Shown: one piece after another, positions 8,112-15,856 of the stretch
Layout: every line of letters starts with the position of its first letter
How positions within the stretch are numbered: position 1 is the stretch's first letter
DNA from: Streptomyces sp. ISL-100
Lineage (GTDB): Bacteria > Actinomycetota > Actinomycetes > Streptomycetales > Streptomycetaceae
Direction of reading: 5' to 3'
DNA: 64,000 nucleotides
Assembly (NCBI RefSeq): GCF_018614615.1
Contig: NZ_JAGGOK010000030.1
Span: 1 to 64,000 of the forward strand
Program-made: the position numbers and the translations under genes
The notes under the pieces: model-generated
What the model was told of the DNA's origin: nothing
Databases searched by the model: none
What the model saw: the letters and a program-made list of their open reading frames with translations, nothing else

Positions 8112-9323
8112 TTACGGTGCGTTCTCCTCCTCGATGCCCAGGCCCGGGAGGATTCCGGGGAGCAGCGGGGGGACGGTGACGTCCGGGATCGGCGGGTTGC
8201 TGCCGTCCTTGTCCTTGTCGGACTGCGACGACGAAGGAGTGTCCGCCAACGGGGGGTTCAGGAGGTCGCCCGGGGCGCCGCCGATGAGCCCGCCCTCGTC
8301 CTGGGAACTGCTTCTGGGAGAGGACGGCTTGGGCTTGCTTTCCTCGCCCGTTCGGCCACCGGAGGACGTGGTGGTGGAAGGCGCGGGGCGGTCGGTGTCA
8401 GGTGTGCCCGTACGGTCCTGGGTGGAGCCGCTGGGGCGGTCCGGGCTCTCGGGTGACTTCGGGGTACGTGGGAGGAGCGACTGCAGTGGTGCTACCTCTT
8501 CGTCTATGGCGTCGAAGACCGAGCTCACCTGGTCGCCCACGTCGGTCAGCTGCACCGGCAGCCGCTCGCGCAGGCTGCTCCACGCTTGGCGGTGCGACTT
8601 GGCGAACGACGACAGGGCCTGGATGGAGCCGATCGAGCCGTCACGCTCGTAGGCCCTGCTGAGAAGGCGGTGGCCTTCGCCCGCGTCGTGCGTCATTCCG
8701 CTCAGCGTGCGCCTGACCTCGCCCAGCTGTTCGTGGTCCAGATCGGCGGTTCGGCCGCGCTCCAAGAGGCGGCGAGCCTCCATGAGGCGGGTCGAAGCCT
8801 GGTTGAGATAGATCTCGCCACGGTCGGCGTCGTCGCCGGCCAAGCCGAGCTTGACGTCTTCCATGCCTCGCTTCAGCCCGTACAGCGAATCACCCGGCAG
8901 GGCGTCGGAACTCGCAGCGGCGACTCCGCTGAAGGCTCCGGCGGCCACACCGACGGTGAGCCCGCCTGCAGCGATGCCCTTCGACCAGCGGGAGCGCGGG
9001 CGCAGCTTGTGGAGCGGGGATGCCCGGTGGGCGCCCCGTCCGGTTCGCTGCTCGGGCACCGTAGGGCCCGTCGGCGCGCCGCCTTCGGCGACCATCGCTT
9101 CCATGGCGGCGATGAGCTGTGCCCGCTGGACGACTTTGACCTCGGGGTCCAACTCCGGTGACGGCAGCTCGCCGAGACCGTTCGCCAGGGCCAAAAGCCG
9201 TGTGGGCTCTGGCCCTTCGGCCGTTTCTTCGGACTGATCTGCCGCCGTGCCCTGGGGCGTCTGTGCCTCCAGCGCTTGGGCGAAGGCGTTCGCCCGCCGG
9301 TGCGCCGATACGTTCGCGATCAC
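8112..9323 (-). CDS. rsbN: RsbN, membrane anti-sigma factor for the developmental sigma factor BldN
   Basis: A 403-residue protein. The N-terminal region VIANVSAHRRANAFAQALE begins the small helical sigma-binding domain known for RsbN. A basic linker (about 100-120) precedes a hydrophobic segment GLTVGVAAGAFSGVAAA (membrane anchor, about 125-145). After it comes a DUF5667-like helical domain and a long Pro/Ser/Thr-rich C-terminal tail, presumably extracellular. RsbN is known to sequester BldN and so delay aerial development and sporulation. The start is GTG 9323: AGGAGG at 9332-9337 is 8 nt upstream, whereas the in-frame GTG 9332 overlaps it. A BldN-type promoter lies upstream (9454-9482). 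Confidence 0.92.
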   Translation of the reverse strand: MIANVSAHRRANAFAQALEAQTPQGTAADQSEETAEGPEPTRLLALANGLGELPSPELDPEVKVVQRAQLIAAMEAMVAEGGAPTGPTVPEQRTGRGAHRASPLHKLRPRSRWSKGIAAGGLTVGVAAGAFSGVAAASSDALPGDSLYGLKRGMEDVKLGLAGDDADRGEIYLNQASTRLMEARRLLERGRTADLDHEQLGEVRRTLSGMTHDAGEGHRLLSRAYERDGSIGSIQALSSFAKSHRQAWSSLRERLPVQLTDVGDQVSSVFDAIDEEVAPLQSLLPRTPKSPESPDRPSGSTQDRTGTPDTDRPAPSTTTSSGGRTGEESKPKPSSPRSSSQDEGGLIGGAPGDLLNPPLADTPSSSQSDKDKDGSNPPIPDVTVPPLLPGILPGLGIEEENAP

Positions 9324-9453
9324 TGGCGGCACCTCCTCTCGTCATGACGATCGACTCCCCTGGGGGTCCGGAAGGTTGCACGCCATGAGCACATCCACAC
9401 GATCGAGTGAGTGGCTGCGGACATGGCGTGACCGCAGGGAGCCTGCATCCCGC

Positions 9454-9482
9454 ACAACGAGCGTCGCGGCACTTGGGTTACG
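9454..9482 (-). promoter_or_regulatory. Candidate BldN-dependent promoter of rsbN
   Basis: On the minus strand CGTAAC (9482-9477) is followed after 17 bases by CGTTGT (9459-9454). This closely matches the recalled sigma-BldN consensus, CGTAAC and CGTTGA about 16 apart. It lies in the bldN-rsbN gap, giving a leader of about 120 nt before GTG 9323. Published work in S. venezuelae reports rsbN transcription from a BldN-dependent promoter. Confidence 0.65.
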
Positions 9483-9588
9483 CGCGAAGGATGATCGGAC
9501 CACGACGTCGTCGAGGGGCAGCGAGGCGTTACCGACCGTGAGGTGCGGTCGGCCGATCGGCGGGCTTGCGCCGGCGCGTGTCAGCGTG

Positions 9589-10371
9589 TCAGCGGGCGTC
9601 GTCGGGCAGGAGTCGGGCCAGTGTACGTACGGCCCGGTACTGGAGGGTCTTGATCGCGCCCTCGTTCTTGCCCATGACGCGAGCCGTCTCGGCGACCGAG
9701 AGTCCCTGCAGGAAGCGCAGGGTCACGCACTCCTGCTGCTGCGGGTTGAGCTTGCGGACCGCTTCCAGGAGGGCCGCGTTGGAGAGGGATTCGAGGACGG
9801 AGTCCTCCGGGCTGCGCTCGACCTCGTTGGCGTCGAGCATTTCACCGGTGGTCACTTCGAGTCGGAACCGGCTCGATTTGAAGTGGTCGGCGACCAGATT
9901 TCGGGCGATGGTGACCAGCCAGGCGCCGAAGTCGCGCCCCTGCCAGGTGAAGGTGGAGATGCGGCGCAGGGCGCGCAGGAACGTCTCGCTCGTCAGGTCT
10001 TCCGCGGTCGCCTTTCCGCCGACGCGGTAATAGATGTAGCGGTAGACCGTGTCGCTGTACTGGTCGTAGAGACGGCCGAACGCATCGGCCTCGCCGGCCT
10101 GAGCGCGTTCGACAAGGTCCATCATGCGTGCGCTGTCGCTGTCGGCACTGGGCCGACGGGCGGTGGACGTGCCAGTGCCCGAGCCGGCGCCACGGCTGCG
10201 TCTGCCGACCGCCGCACCGCCGTCGGCCAGGGCATAGCAGGGGCCGACAAGTGCAGGGGTGGCAAGGGCGGGGACGGCGTACGCGGTGGGGACGAAGCCG
10301 CGCAAGCGGTCCACGACCGTTGCGCGCAGCGTAGCCAGGCCCGAGGCGTCAACCCCGACGTGTGGGTACAC
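9589..10371 (-). CDS. bldN: BldN (AdsA), ECF sigma factor controlling aerial development
   Basis: A 260-residue extracytoplasmic-function sigma factor. Residues 1 to about 80 (MYPHVGVDASGLATLRATV...) are the unusual N-terminal extension typical of BldN, which is made as a pro-protein and processed. Region 2 follows (AQAGEADAFGRLYDQYSDTV ... AEDLTSETFLRALRRISTF) with the -10-recognition segment. Region 4 is LNPQQQECVTLRFLQGLSVA, then ETARVMGKNEGAIKTLQYRA. BldN drives bldM and the chaplin and rodlin genes in known species. rsbN lies downstream on the same strand, 265 bp away with its own promoter. The long upstream region carries possible BldD sites. Confidence 0.95.
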   Translation of the reverse strand: MYPHVGVDASGLATLRATVVDRLRGFVPTAYAVPALATPALVGPCYALADGGAAVGRRSRGAGSGTGTSTARRPSADSDSARMMDLVERAQAGEADAFGRLYDQYSDTVYRYIYYRVGGKATAEDLTSETFLRALRRISTFTWQGRDFGAWLVTIARNLVADHFKSSRFRLEVTTGEMLDANEVERSPEDSVLESLSNAALLEAVRKLNPQQQECVTLRFLQGLSVAETARVMGKNEGAIKTLQYRAVRTLARLLPDDAR

Positions 10372-10396
10372 GGGACTCCCAGAGGCAGAGCTTCCA

Positions 10397-10430
10397 ACAC
10401 GTTCAGTGCTAGACCGGTCACTCGTCGTGC
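10397..10430 (-). promoter_or_regulatory. Candidate BldD sites in the bldN promoter region
   Basis: Two imperfect matches to the BldD pattern TNAC-N5-GTNA lie 21 bp apart: ACAC-GTTCA-GTGC (10397-10409) and TCAC-TCGTC-GTGC (10418-10430). They are 26-59 bp upstream of the bldN start codon. BldD represses bldN in S. coelicolor; the exact sites here are inferred from the pattern and each has mismatches. Confidence 0.35.
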
Positions 10431-10755
10431 TGATGAGTGGGGTCCGGTATGCGTCTGAGGAGAATAACGCTTCGTACAGGCAGCGCTACACCCAGTTGCT
10501 CAAATCATCGATTCCGTCGCTTCTGTTACGTCTAGGCGGCGGTTCGAGTAGCAGATCGTGATCAGTTGTTGATCGGATCACTTCGTAATCTGCGTGATTG
10601 CTGGATGCGTTGTGCTCGAGTGCGCTTGACGGGAGTGGCCGACGGCGGAGGAGGGGTGGGCGAGCGCGGGGCGGGGTAGGAGCCCGGGATTGCCCGATGC
10701 CCGACTGCCGGGTCGTGCGGCTGTCGGGTGCGGGGCGCGAGGTGAGGGGTGCGGA
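10431..10755. other. Non-coding region upstream of bldN
   Basis: A stretch of 325 bp between the candidate BldD sites and the 3' end of the HAD gene. It is locally AT-richer than the window around 10470-10620 and holds no convincing ORF. A long regulatory upstream region suits bldN. I see no clear terminator for the HAD gene. Confidence 0.5.
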
Positions 10756-11700
10756 TCAGCGGCGGCGGCGGTGCAGGGCCATCGCGGCCGCGGTGCCGCC
10801 GGCGATGGCGCCGACGCCGGCGGCCGCCGGGATGCCGACCTTGGCTGCCTTGCGGCCGGTCCGGTAGTCGCGCAGCCGCCACTCGCGCTCGCGGGCGTAC
10901 CTGCGCAACTTCGCGTCGGGATTGATCGCGTACGGGTGCCCGACGAGCGAGAGCATCGGGATGTCGTTGTGCGAGTCGCTGTACGCCGCGCAGCGGGTCA
11001 GGTCGAGATCTTCGGCGGCGGCCAGGGCGCGTACCGCCTCCGCCTTCGCGGGGCCGTGCAGGGGTTCGCCGACCAGCTTGCCCGTATAAACGCCGTCGAC
11101 GGATTCCGCGACCGTGCCGAGGGCGCCGGTCAGGCCCAGGCGGCGGGCGATGATCGTGGCCGTCTCGACGGGGGCGGCGGTGACCAGCCAGACCTTCTGG
11201 CCCGCGTCGAGGTGGGCCTGGGCGAGGGCGCGGGTGCCGGGCCAGATGCGCTCGGCCATGTATTCGTCGTAGATCTCCTCGCCGATGAACATCAGCTCGG
11301 AGACGCGGTGGCCCTTGACGATGGACAGCGCGCTGTCACGGGCGTCCTGCATGTGCTCGGGGTCCTCGACGCCGGCGAGGCGGAACCAGGCCTGCTGCCA
11401 GGCGAAGCGGGCCAGCTCCTGACGCTGGAAGAACTTCCGCTTGTAGAGGCCGCGGCCGAAGTGGAAGATCGCGGCGCCCTGCATGACGGTGTTGTCGAGG
11501 TCGAAGAAGGCGGCGGCCCGGTCGTCTCCTACTACGGGGAACGCGGGCTCGGGTTCTTCGGGCTTGCCGGACGGCGTCGCGGCGAGCCCTTCGTACTCCT
11601 GCGACGTCTTGCGTGCTGCCTCGGCTGCTGCCTCTCCCGCCAGCACGCTCCGGGCTGTCGCCGAGCGCCTGCGGGGGGTGAGCCATCCCAGTGCGGCCAT
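10756..11700 (-). CDS. HAD-IB family hydrolase (SerB-like)
   Basis: A 314-residue phosphatase-like HAD protein. Motif I is AAFFDLDNTVMQGAAIF (DxDxT, about residue 66), motif II VWLVTAAPVE (about 168), then a conserved Lys in GPAKAEAVRAL and motif IV AYSDSHNDIPMLSLVGHP (about 240). The C-terminus has a hydrophobic Ala/Gly-rich segment and a terminal RRRR, suggesting a membrane tail. The conserved-synteny equivalent in M. tuberculosis is Rv0505c (serB1), but phosphoserine specificity cannot be asserted. It is divergent from the glutaredoxin gene. Confidence 0.85.
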   Translation of the reverse strand: MAALGWLTPRRRSATARSVLAGEAAAEAARKTSQEYEGLAATPSGKPEEPEPAFPVVGDDRAAAFFDLDNTVMQGAAIFHFGRGLYKRKFFQRQELARFAWQQAWFRLAGVEDPEHMQDARDSALSIVKGHRVSELMFIGEEIYDEYMAERIWPGTRALAQAHLDAGQKVWLVTAAPVETATIIARRLGLTGALGTVAESVDGVYTGKLVGEPLHGPAKAEAVRALAAAEDLDLTRCAAYSDSHNDIPMLSLVGHPYAINPDAKLRRYAREREWRLRDYRTGRKAAKVGIPAAAGVGAIAGGTAAAMALHRRRR

Positions 11701-11824
11701 GTCGTGAGCATAGCCAGTCTGTTCGGTACTTCCGGACCTGCCGGGATGCGGCGGCGTGAACTCTCCGGGGCGCGGGTGTTACGCGGACGGACGTGGCGCG
11801 GCCGGGCGGGGCGAGAATGGCGTT

Positions 11825-12106
11825 ATGAGTCCCTTGTTGCGACGTACGTCGGCGAAGCGGAAGCCCGAGGAGCGATTGGTCACGCTGGTCGGGAAGCCGG
11901 GCTGTCATCTCTGTGACGACGCGCGGGGTGTCGTGAGAGAGGTGTGCGGAGCGCTCGGAGTGCCCTGGGAGGAGAAGGACATCACCCAGGACGAGGAGTT
12001 GAACCGGGCGTACTGGGAGCAGATTCCGGTTGTCCTGGTCGACGGCGAGCAGCACACCTTCTGGCGTGTGGACCCCGGGCGGCTCCGCAAGGCGCTGGAG
12101 GCCTGA
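11825..12106 (+). CDS. Glutaredoxin-like family protein
   Basis: A 93-residue thioredoxin-fold protein. LVTLVGKPGCHLCDDARGVV carries the redox pair C-H-L-C (about residues 27-30), and EQIPVVLVDGEQHTFWRVDP includes the cis-Pro (IPVV). It belongs to the DUF836/glutaredoxin-like group. It precedes rex and hemA here, as Rv0508 precedes hemA in mycobacteria. ATG 11825 is chosen because upstream in-frame residues look non-coding. Confidence 0.85.
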   Translation: MSPLLRRTSAKRKPEERLVTLVGKPGCHLCDDARGVVREVCGALGVPWEEKDITQDEELNRAYWEQIPVVLVDGEQHTFWRVDPGRLRKALEA

Positions 12107-12338
12107 GGGGGCGAGGCGCCGGCGGTGGAGAGGGCGAGGCGCCGGAGGCTGAGGGGCCGGCTGAAAGGCAGCTAGCATTATGGGCGGTTTGAGCGATCTC
12201 GGGGGCGTAGTCGTGAGGAGTGTGTACGGTTTTGCCCCCTTCGGATTTTCAACGAGTTCGGGCGGTCCGCGGTTCCGTGATCGGGCGGGCGGCATGCGTG
12301 ACCCCGGTCACTTTGGGCGGACAAAGCGGACACCATCT

Positions 12339-12356
12339 TTGTGCACGCGTTCACAA
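12339..12356. promoter_or_regulatory. Rex operator (ROP site) upstream of rex-hem operon
   Basis: TTGTGCACGCGTTCACAA matches the known Streptomyces Rex operator core TGTGAACGCGTTCACA at all but one position. The symmetry extends outward to CTTTGTG/CACAAAG (12337-12358). It lies about 77 bp upstream of the rex start. Rex represses its own operon when NADH/NAD is low and releases DNA when NADH rises. Confidence 0.92.
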
Positions 12357-12432
12357 AGGCATAGCCTGCTTGCGACGGGGCGGTCCTGGTACATACGGCC
12401 GCCTGCAGCCCCGCTCATCCCGCAGGAGCACC

Positions 12433-13245
12433 GTGGCAACTGGCCGAAATCACCGACCGGCGACCCGTAGCCGAGGCATTCCCGAGGCCACCGTCGCCCG
12501 CCTTCCGCTGTATCTGCGTGCCCTGACGGCGCTCTCCGAGCGCTCCGTCCCCACGGTCTCCTCCGAGGAGCTCGCCGCCGCGGCCGGGGTCAACTCCGCG
12601 AAGCTGCGCAAGGACTTCTCCTACCTCGGGTCCTACGGGACGCGTGGGGTCGGATACGACGTCGAGTACCTCGTCTACCAGATCTCCCGCGAGCTGGGCC
12701 TCACCCAGGACTGGCCGGTCGTCATCGTCGGCATCGGTAACCTCGGCGCCGCCCTCGCCAACTACGGCGGGTTCGCTTCCCGTGGCTTCCGCGTTGCCGC
12801 GCTCATAGACGCCGACCCCGCCATGGCGGGCAAGCCTGTCGCCGGGATGCCCGTACAGCACACCGACGATCTTGAGAAGATCATCAGCGAGAACGGCGTC
12901 CACATCGGCGTCATCGCCACGCCCGCGGGTGCGGCGCAGCAGGTCGGTGAGCGGCTCATCGCCGCCGGTGTGACCTCGATCCTCAACTTCGCGCCGACCG
13001 TTCTGTCGGTGCCGGACGGGGTCGACGTACGCAAGGTCGATCTCTCCATCGAGCTCCAGATCCTCGCCTTCCACGAGCAGCGCAAGGCCGGCGAAGAAGC
13101 CGCCGCCGTGGCTGCCGCGACGGGCGACGCCGTGACGGCGCCGCCGTTGCGCGGGGCCGCGGGTGCGGGTGCGGCCGCAGGTGCGGGCGCTGCTGCGAGC
13201 CGGAAGGGACCCGACGGGGATGTCCCCGCCGTGATGCCGGCATGA
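12433..13245 (+). CDS. rex: Redox-sensing transcriptional repressor Rex
   Basis: A 270-residue Rex. The N-terminal winged helix (RLPLYLRALTAL ... AAAAGVNSAKLRKDFSYLGS) is followed by YGTRGVGYDVEYL. The NADH-binding Rossmann domain starts at VVIVGIGNLGAALANY (about 98-113). SILNFAPTVL and the C-terminal swapped helix ELQILAFHEQRK complete the fold. The tail is Ala-rich, ending GDVPAVMPA. It senses NADH/NAD and controls respiratory and haem genes. GTG 12433 is preceded by AGGAG. It overlaps hemA by 4 bp (ATGA), so both are translated from one message. Confidence 0.96.
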   Translation: MATGRNHRPATRSRGIPEATVARLPLYLRALTALSERSVPTVSSEELAAAAGVNSAKLRKDFSYLGSYGTRGVGYDVEYLVYQISRELGLTQDWPVVIVGIGNLGAALANYGGFASRGFRVAALIDADPAMAGKPVAGMPVQHTDDLEKIISENGVHIGVIATPAGAAQQVGERLIAAGVTSILNFAPTVLSVPDGVDVRKVDLSIELQILAFHEQRKAGEEAAAVAAATGDAVTAPPLRGAAGAGAAAGAGAAASRKGPDGDVPAVMPA

Positions 13246-14870
13246 GTCTTCTGGTTGTCGGGCTGAGTCACCGCAGCGCTCCGGTCAGCGTGCTGGAGCG
13301 GGCGTCGCTGGCCGCCGATACGCAGGCCAAGCTCCTCCAGGACACGCTCGCCTCGGAGCCGGCGGTCGAGGCCGCCGTGCTGGCGACGTGCAACCGCATT
13401 GAGCTGTACGCCGACGTGGACAAGTTCCACGCCGGTGTCGCCGAGCTGTCCACGCTGCTCGCTCAGCACAGTGGGGTGGGGCTCGAGGAGCTCACTCCGT
13501 ATTTGTACGTGCACTACGAGGACCGGGCCGTCCACCATCTGCTGTCGGTGGCCTGCGGGCTCGATTCGATGGTCGTCGGCGAGGGCCAGATCCTCGGCCA
13601 GATCAAGGACGCGCTCGCCCTGGGGCAGGAGCTCCACACTGCGGGCCGGCTCCTCAACGACCTCTTCCAGCAGGCGCTGCGCGTCGGGAAGCGGGCGCAC
13701 TCCGAGACCGGTATCGACCGGGCCGGGCAGTCGCTCGTCACCTTCGGGCTCGAACAGCTCGCGGTGGGTAGTGGGCTCTCGGTCGGTGAGTGGGCGGCGG
13801 GCAAGCGGGCGCTCGTTATCGGTGCGGGCTCGATGTCCTCGCTGGCCGCGGCGACGCTCGTACGCACGGGAGTGGCCGAGGTCGTCGTCGCGAACCGCAC
13901 GCAGGCGCGCGCGGAGCGACTGGCGGAGATCCTGGGCGAGGCGGGCGGCGTGGCGCGAGCTGTGCCGATGGCCGACGTGGCGCGTGAGCTGACACGAGTC
14001 GATGTTGTGGTGTCCTGCACCGGCGCGACCGGTCTTGTGCTGACGGCCGAGCATGTCGCGAGCGCGCTCGGACTGACGGTGGATCACGCTACGGCCGGGT
14101 CTGTGGCGGGGCGTGGCGCTGGTGCCGGTGGTGGTGCGGACGCTGGCGCCTTTGCGGGTGCGGGTGCCGGTGGGGATGTTGGTGCTGGTGAGCCTGCGGG
14201 CTGTCCGGTGCCGAGCGATGCTGCCGTCGTGCCCGCCGCTCGGCAGGGCGCCGACGCCGAGTCCATGGAGCAGCACGGCGCGTGGGCCGACAACGGCACC
14301 GCCGTCGCTCAGGCCCGTACGCGCGGGCAGGCCGGTGTGCGCGGTGGTGCGCCCGTACGGCTCGCGCTGCTCGACCTCGCCATGCCCCGCGACATCGACG
14401 GCGGCGTACACCGGCTCGACGGCGTACGGCTGGTGGACATCGAGTCGCTGGCCGAAGCCTCTGCCGACGCGCCCATGGCCGCCGATGTGGACCAGGTGCG
14501 GACCATCGTCTCCGACGAGGTCGCGGCCTTCGGCGCTGCCCAGCGTGCCGCACAGATCACGCCCACCGTCGTCGCCCTGCGCAGCATGGCGGCTGATGTG
14601 GTGAGCAACGAGGTCGCCCGGCTCGAGGGGCGGCTTCCCGGACTGGACGAAAAGCAGCGCGCGGAGATCACACAGGCCGTGCGCCGCGTCGTCGACAAGC
14701 TCCTGCACGCGCCCACCGTGCGGGTCAAGCAGCTCGCCAGCGAGCCCGGCGGTGCCGGGTACGCGGACGCGCTGCGCGAACTCTTCGACCTCGACCCGCA
14801 GACGGTCGCCGCCGTCAGCAGGGCCGACCTGAACGACACCCCTGACGGTGGGAATAGAGGGCGGGCATGA
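13242..14870 (+). CDS. hemA: Glutamyl-tRNA reductase
   Basis: A 542-residue enzyme reducing glutamyl-tRNA(Glu) to glutamate-1-semialdehyde, first step of the C5 haem pathway. The catalytic cysteine is Cys50 in AAVLATCNRIE. GLDSMVVGEGQILGQIK follows, then the NADPH domain (LVIGAGSMSSLAAATL, about 190-205). The family is usually about 430 residues. The surplus is mostly an Ala/Gly-rich insertion at about 283-366, inside the NADPH domain before RLALLDLAMPRDID; similar inserts are known in streptomycete HemA. It overlaps rex and hemC by 4 bp each. Confidence 0.95.
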   Translation: MSLLVVGLSHRSAPVSVLERASLAADTQAKLLQDTLASEPAVEAAVLATCNRIELYADVDKFHAGVAELSTLLAQHSGVGLEELTPYLYVHYEDRAVHHLLSVACGLDSMVVGEGQILGQIKDALALGQELHTAGRLLNDLFQQALRVGKRAHSETGIDRAGQSLVTFGLEQLAVGSGLSVGEWAAGKRALVIGAGSMSSLAAATLVRTGVAEVVVANRTQARAERLAEILGEAGGVARAVPMADVARELTRVDVVVSCTGATGLVLTAEHVASALGLTVDHATAGSVAGRGAGAGGGADAGAFAGAGAGGDVGAGEPAGCPVPSDAAVVPAARQGADAESMEQHGAWADNGTAVAQARTRGQAGVRGGAPVRLALLDLAMPRDIDGGVHRLDGVRLVDIESLAEASADAPMAADVDQVRTIVSDEVAAFGAAQRAAQITPTVVALRSMAADVVSNEVARLEGRLPGLDEKQRAEITQAVRRVVDKLLHAPTVRVKQLASEPGGAGYADALRELFDLDPQTVAAVSRADLNDTPDGGNRGRA

Positions 14871-15856
14871 CTACTGATGCCTTGAAGAACGGTGCCTTGA
14901 AGACGGATCCCTTGAGGCTGGGGACCAGGCGCAGCAAGCTCGCCATGGCCCAGTCCGGACACGTCGCCGAGGCGGTGCGTCAGATCACGGGGCGCCCCGT
15001 CGAGCTGGTGGAGATCACCACGTACGGAGACGTCTCGCGAGAGCACCTCGCGCAGATCGGCGGCACGGGCGTCTTCGTGACGGCGCTGCGCGATGCGCTG
15101 CTGAGCGGTGAAGTGGACTTCGCGGTTCATTCGCTCAAGGACCTGCCGACCGCCCAGCCGGACGATCTGACGCTGGCCGCCGTGCCGGAGCGTGAGGATC
15201 CGCGTGACGTGCTTGTCGCGCGGGACGGGCTCAGGCTGGCGCAGCTGCCTGCCGGGTCCCGGGTGGGCACTGGATCGCCGCGCCGCATGGCGCAGCTCAA
15301 TGCGTACGCGCGGGTCCATGGTCTCGATATTGAGACCGTCCCGATTCGCGGCAACATCGACACTCGTGTCGGATATGTACGGAGCGGGGAACTGGATGCG
15401 GTGGTTCTGGCCGCCGCCGGCCTCAACCGCATCGGCAGGATCGACGAAGTGACCGAGTTCCTTTCGGTCGATGTCGTCCTGCCTGCCCCCGGCCAGGGGG
15501 CCCTGGCAATCGAGTGCGCCGCCACACGCGTCGAACTCGCTGCCGCGCTCGCCGAGCTCGACGACCCGTACACGCGGGTCGCCGTGACCGCCGAGCGATC
15601 CCTGCTCGCCGCCCTGGAGGCCGGTTGCAGCGCACCTGTGGGTGCACTGGCCGACCTGCTGGCCGACGGACAGGTTGTCAACGAAATGCGCCTGCGCGGT
15701 GTCGTCGGTACGACCGACGGCTCTGAGCTGGTGCAGCTGTCCACTACCGGTCCCGTACCCACGTCGCACAACGACGCGATCACTCTCGGACGCGAACTCG
15801 CGGACGAGATGCTCGCGAAGGGTGCGGCCGGTCTTATGGGGGAGCGAGCACAATGA
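14867..15856 (+). CDS. hemC: Hydroxymethylbilane synthase (porphobilinogen deaminase)
   Basis: A 329-residue enzyme polymerising four porphobilinogens to hydroxymethylbilane. Cys254 in LEAGCSAPVGA carries the dipyrromethane cofactor; Asp92 in HSLKDLPT is catalytic. RLGTRRSKLAMAQ and GTGSPRRMAQL are substrate-binding signatures, as is PAPGQGALAIE. Length is normal. ATGA overlap with hemA and 4-bp overlap with the next gene mark tight translational coupling. Confidence 0.96.
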   Translation: MTTDALKNGALKTDPLRLGTRRSKLAMAQSGHVAEAVRQITGRPVELVEITTYGDVSREHLAQIGGTGVFVTALRDALLSGEVDFAVHSLKDLPTAQPDDLTLAAVPEREDPRDVLVARDGLRLAQLPAGSRVGTGSPRRMAQLNAYARVHGLDIETVPIRGNIDTRVGYVRSGELDAVVLAAAGLNRIGRIDEVTEFLSVDVVLPAPGQGALAIECAATRVELAAALAELDDPYTRVAVTAERSLLAALEAGCSAPVGALADLLADGQVVNEMRLRGVVGTTDGSELVQLSTTGPVPTSHNDAITLGRELADEMLAKGAAGLMGERAQ

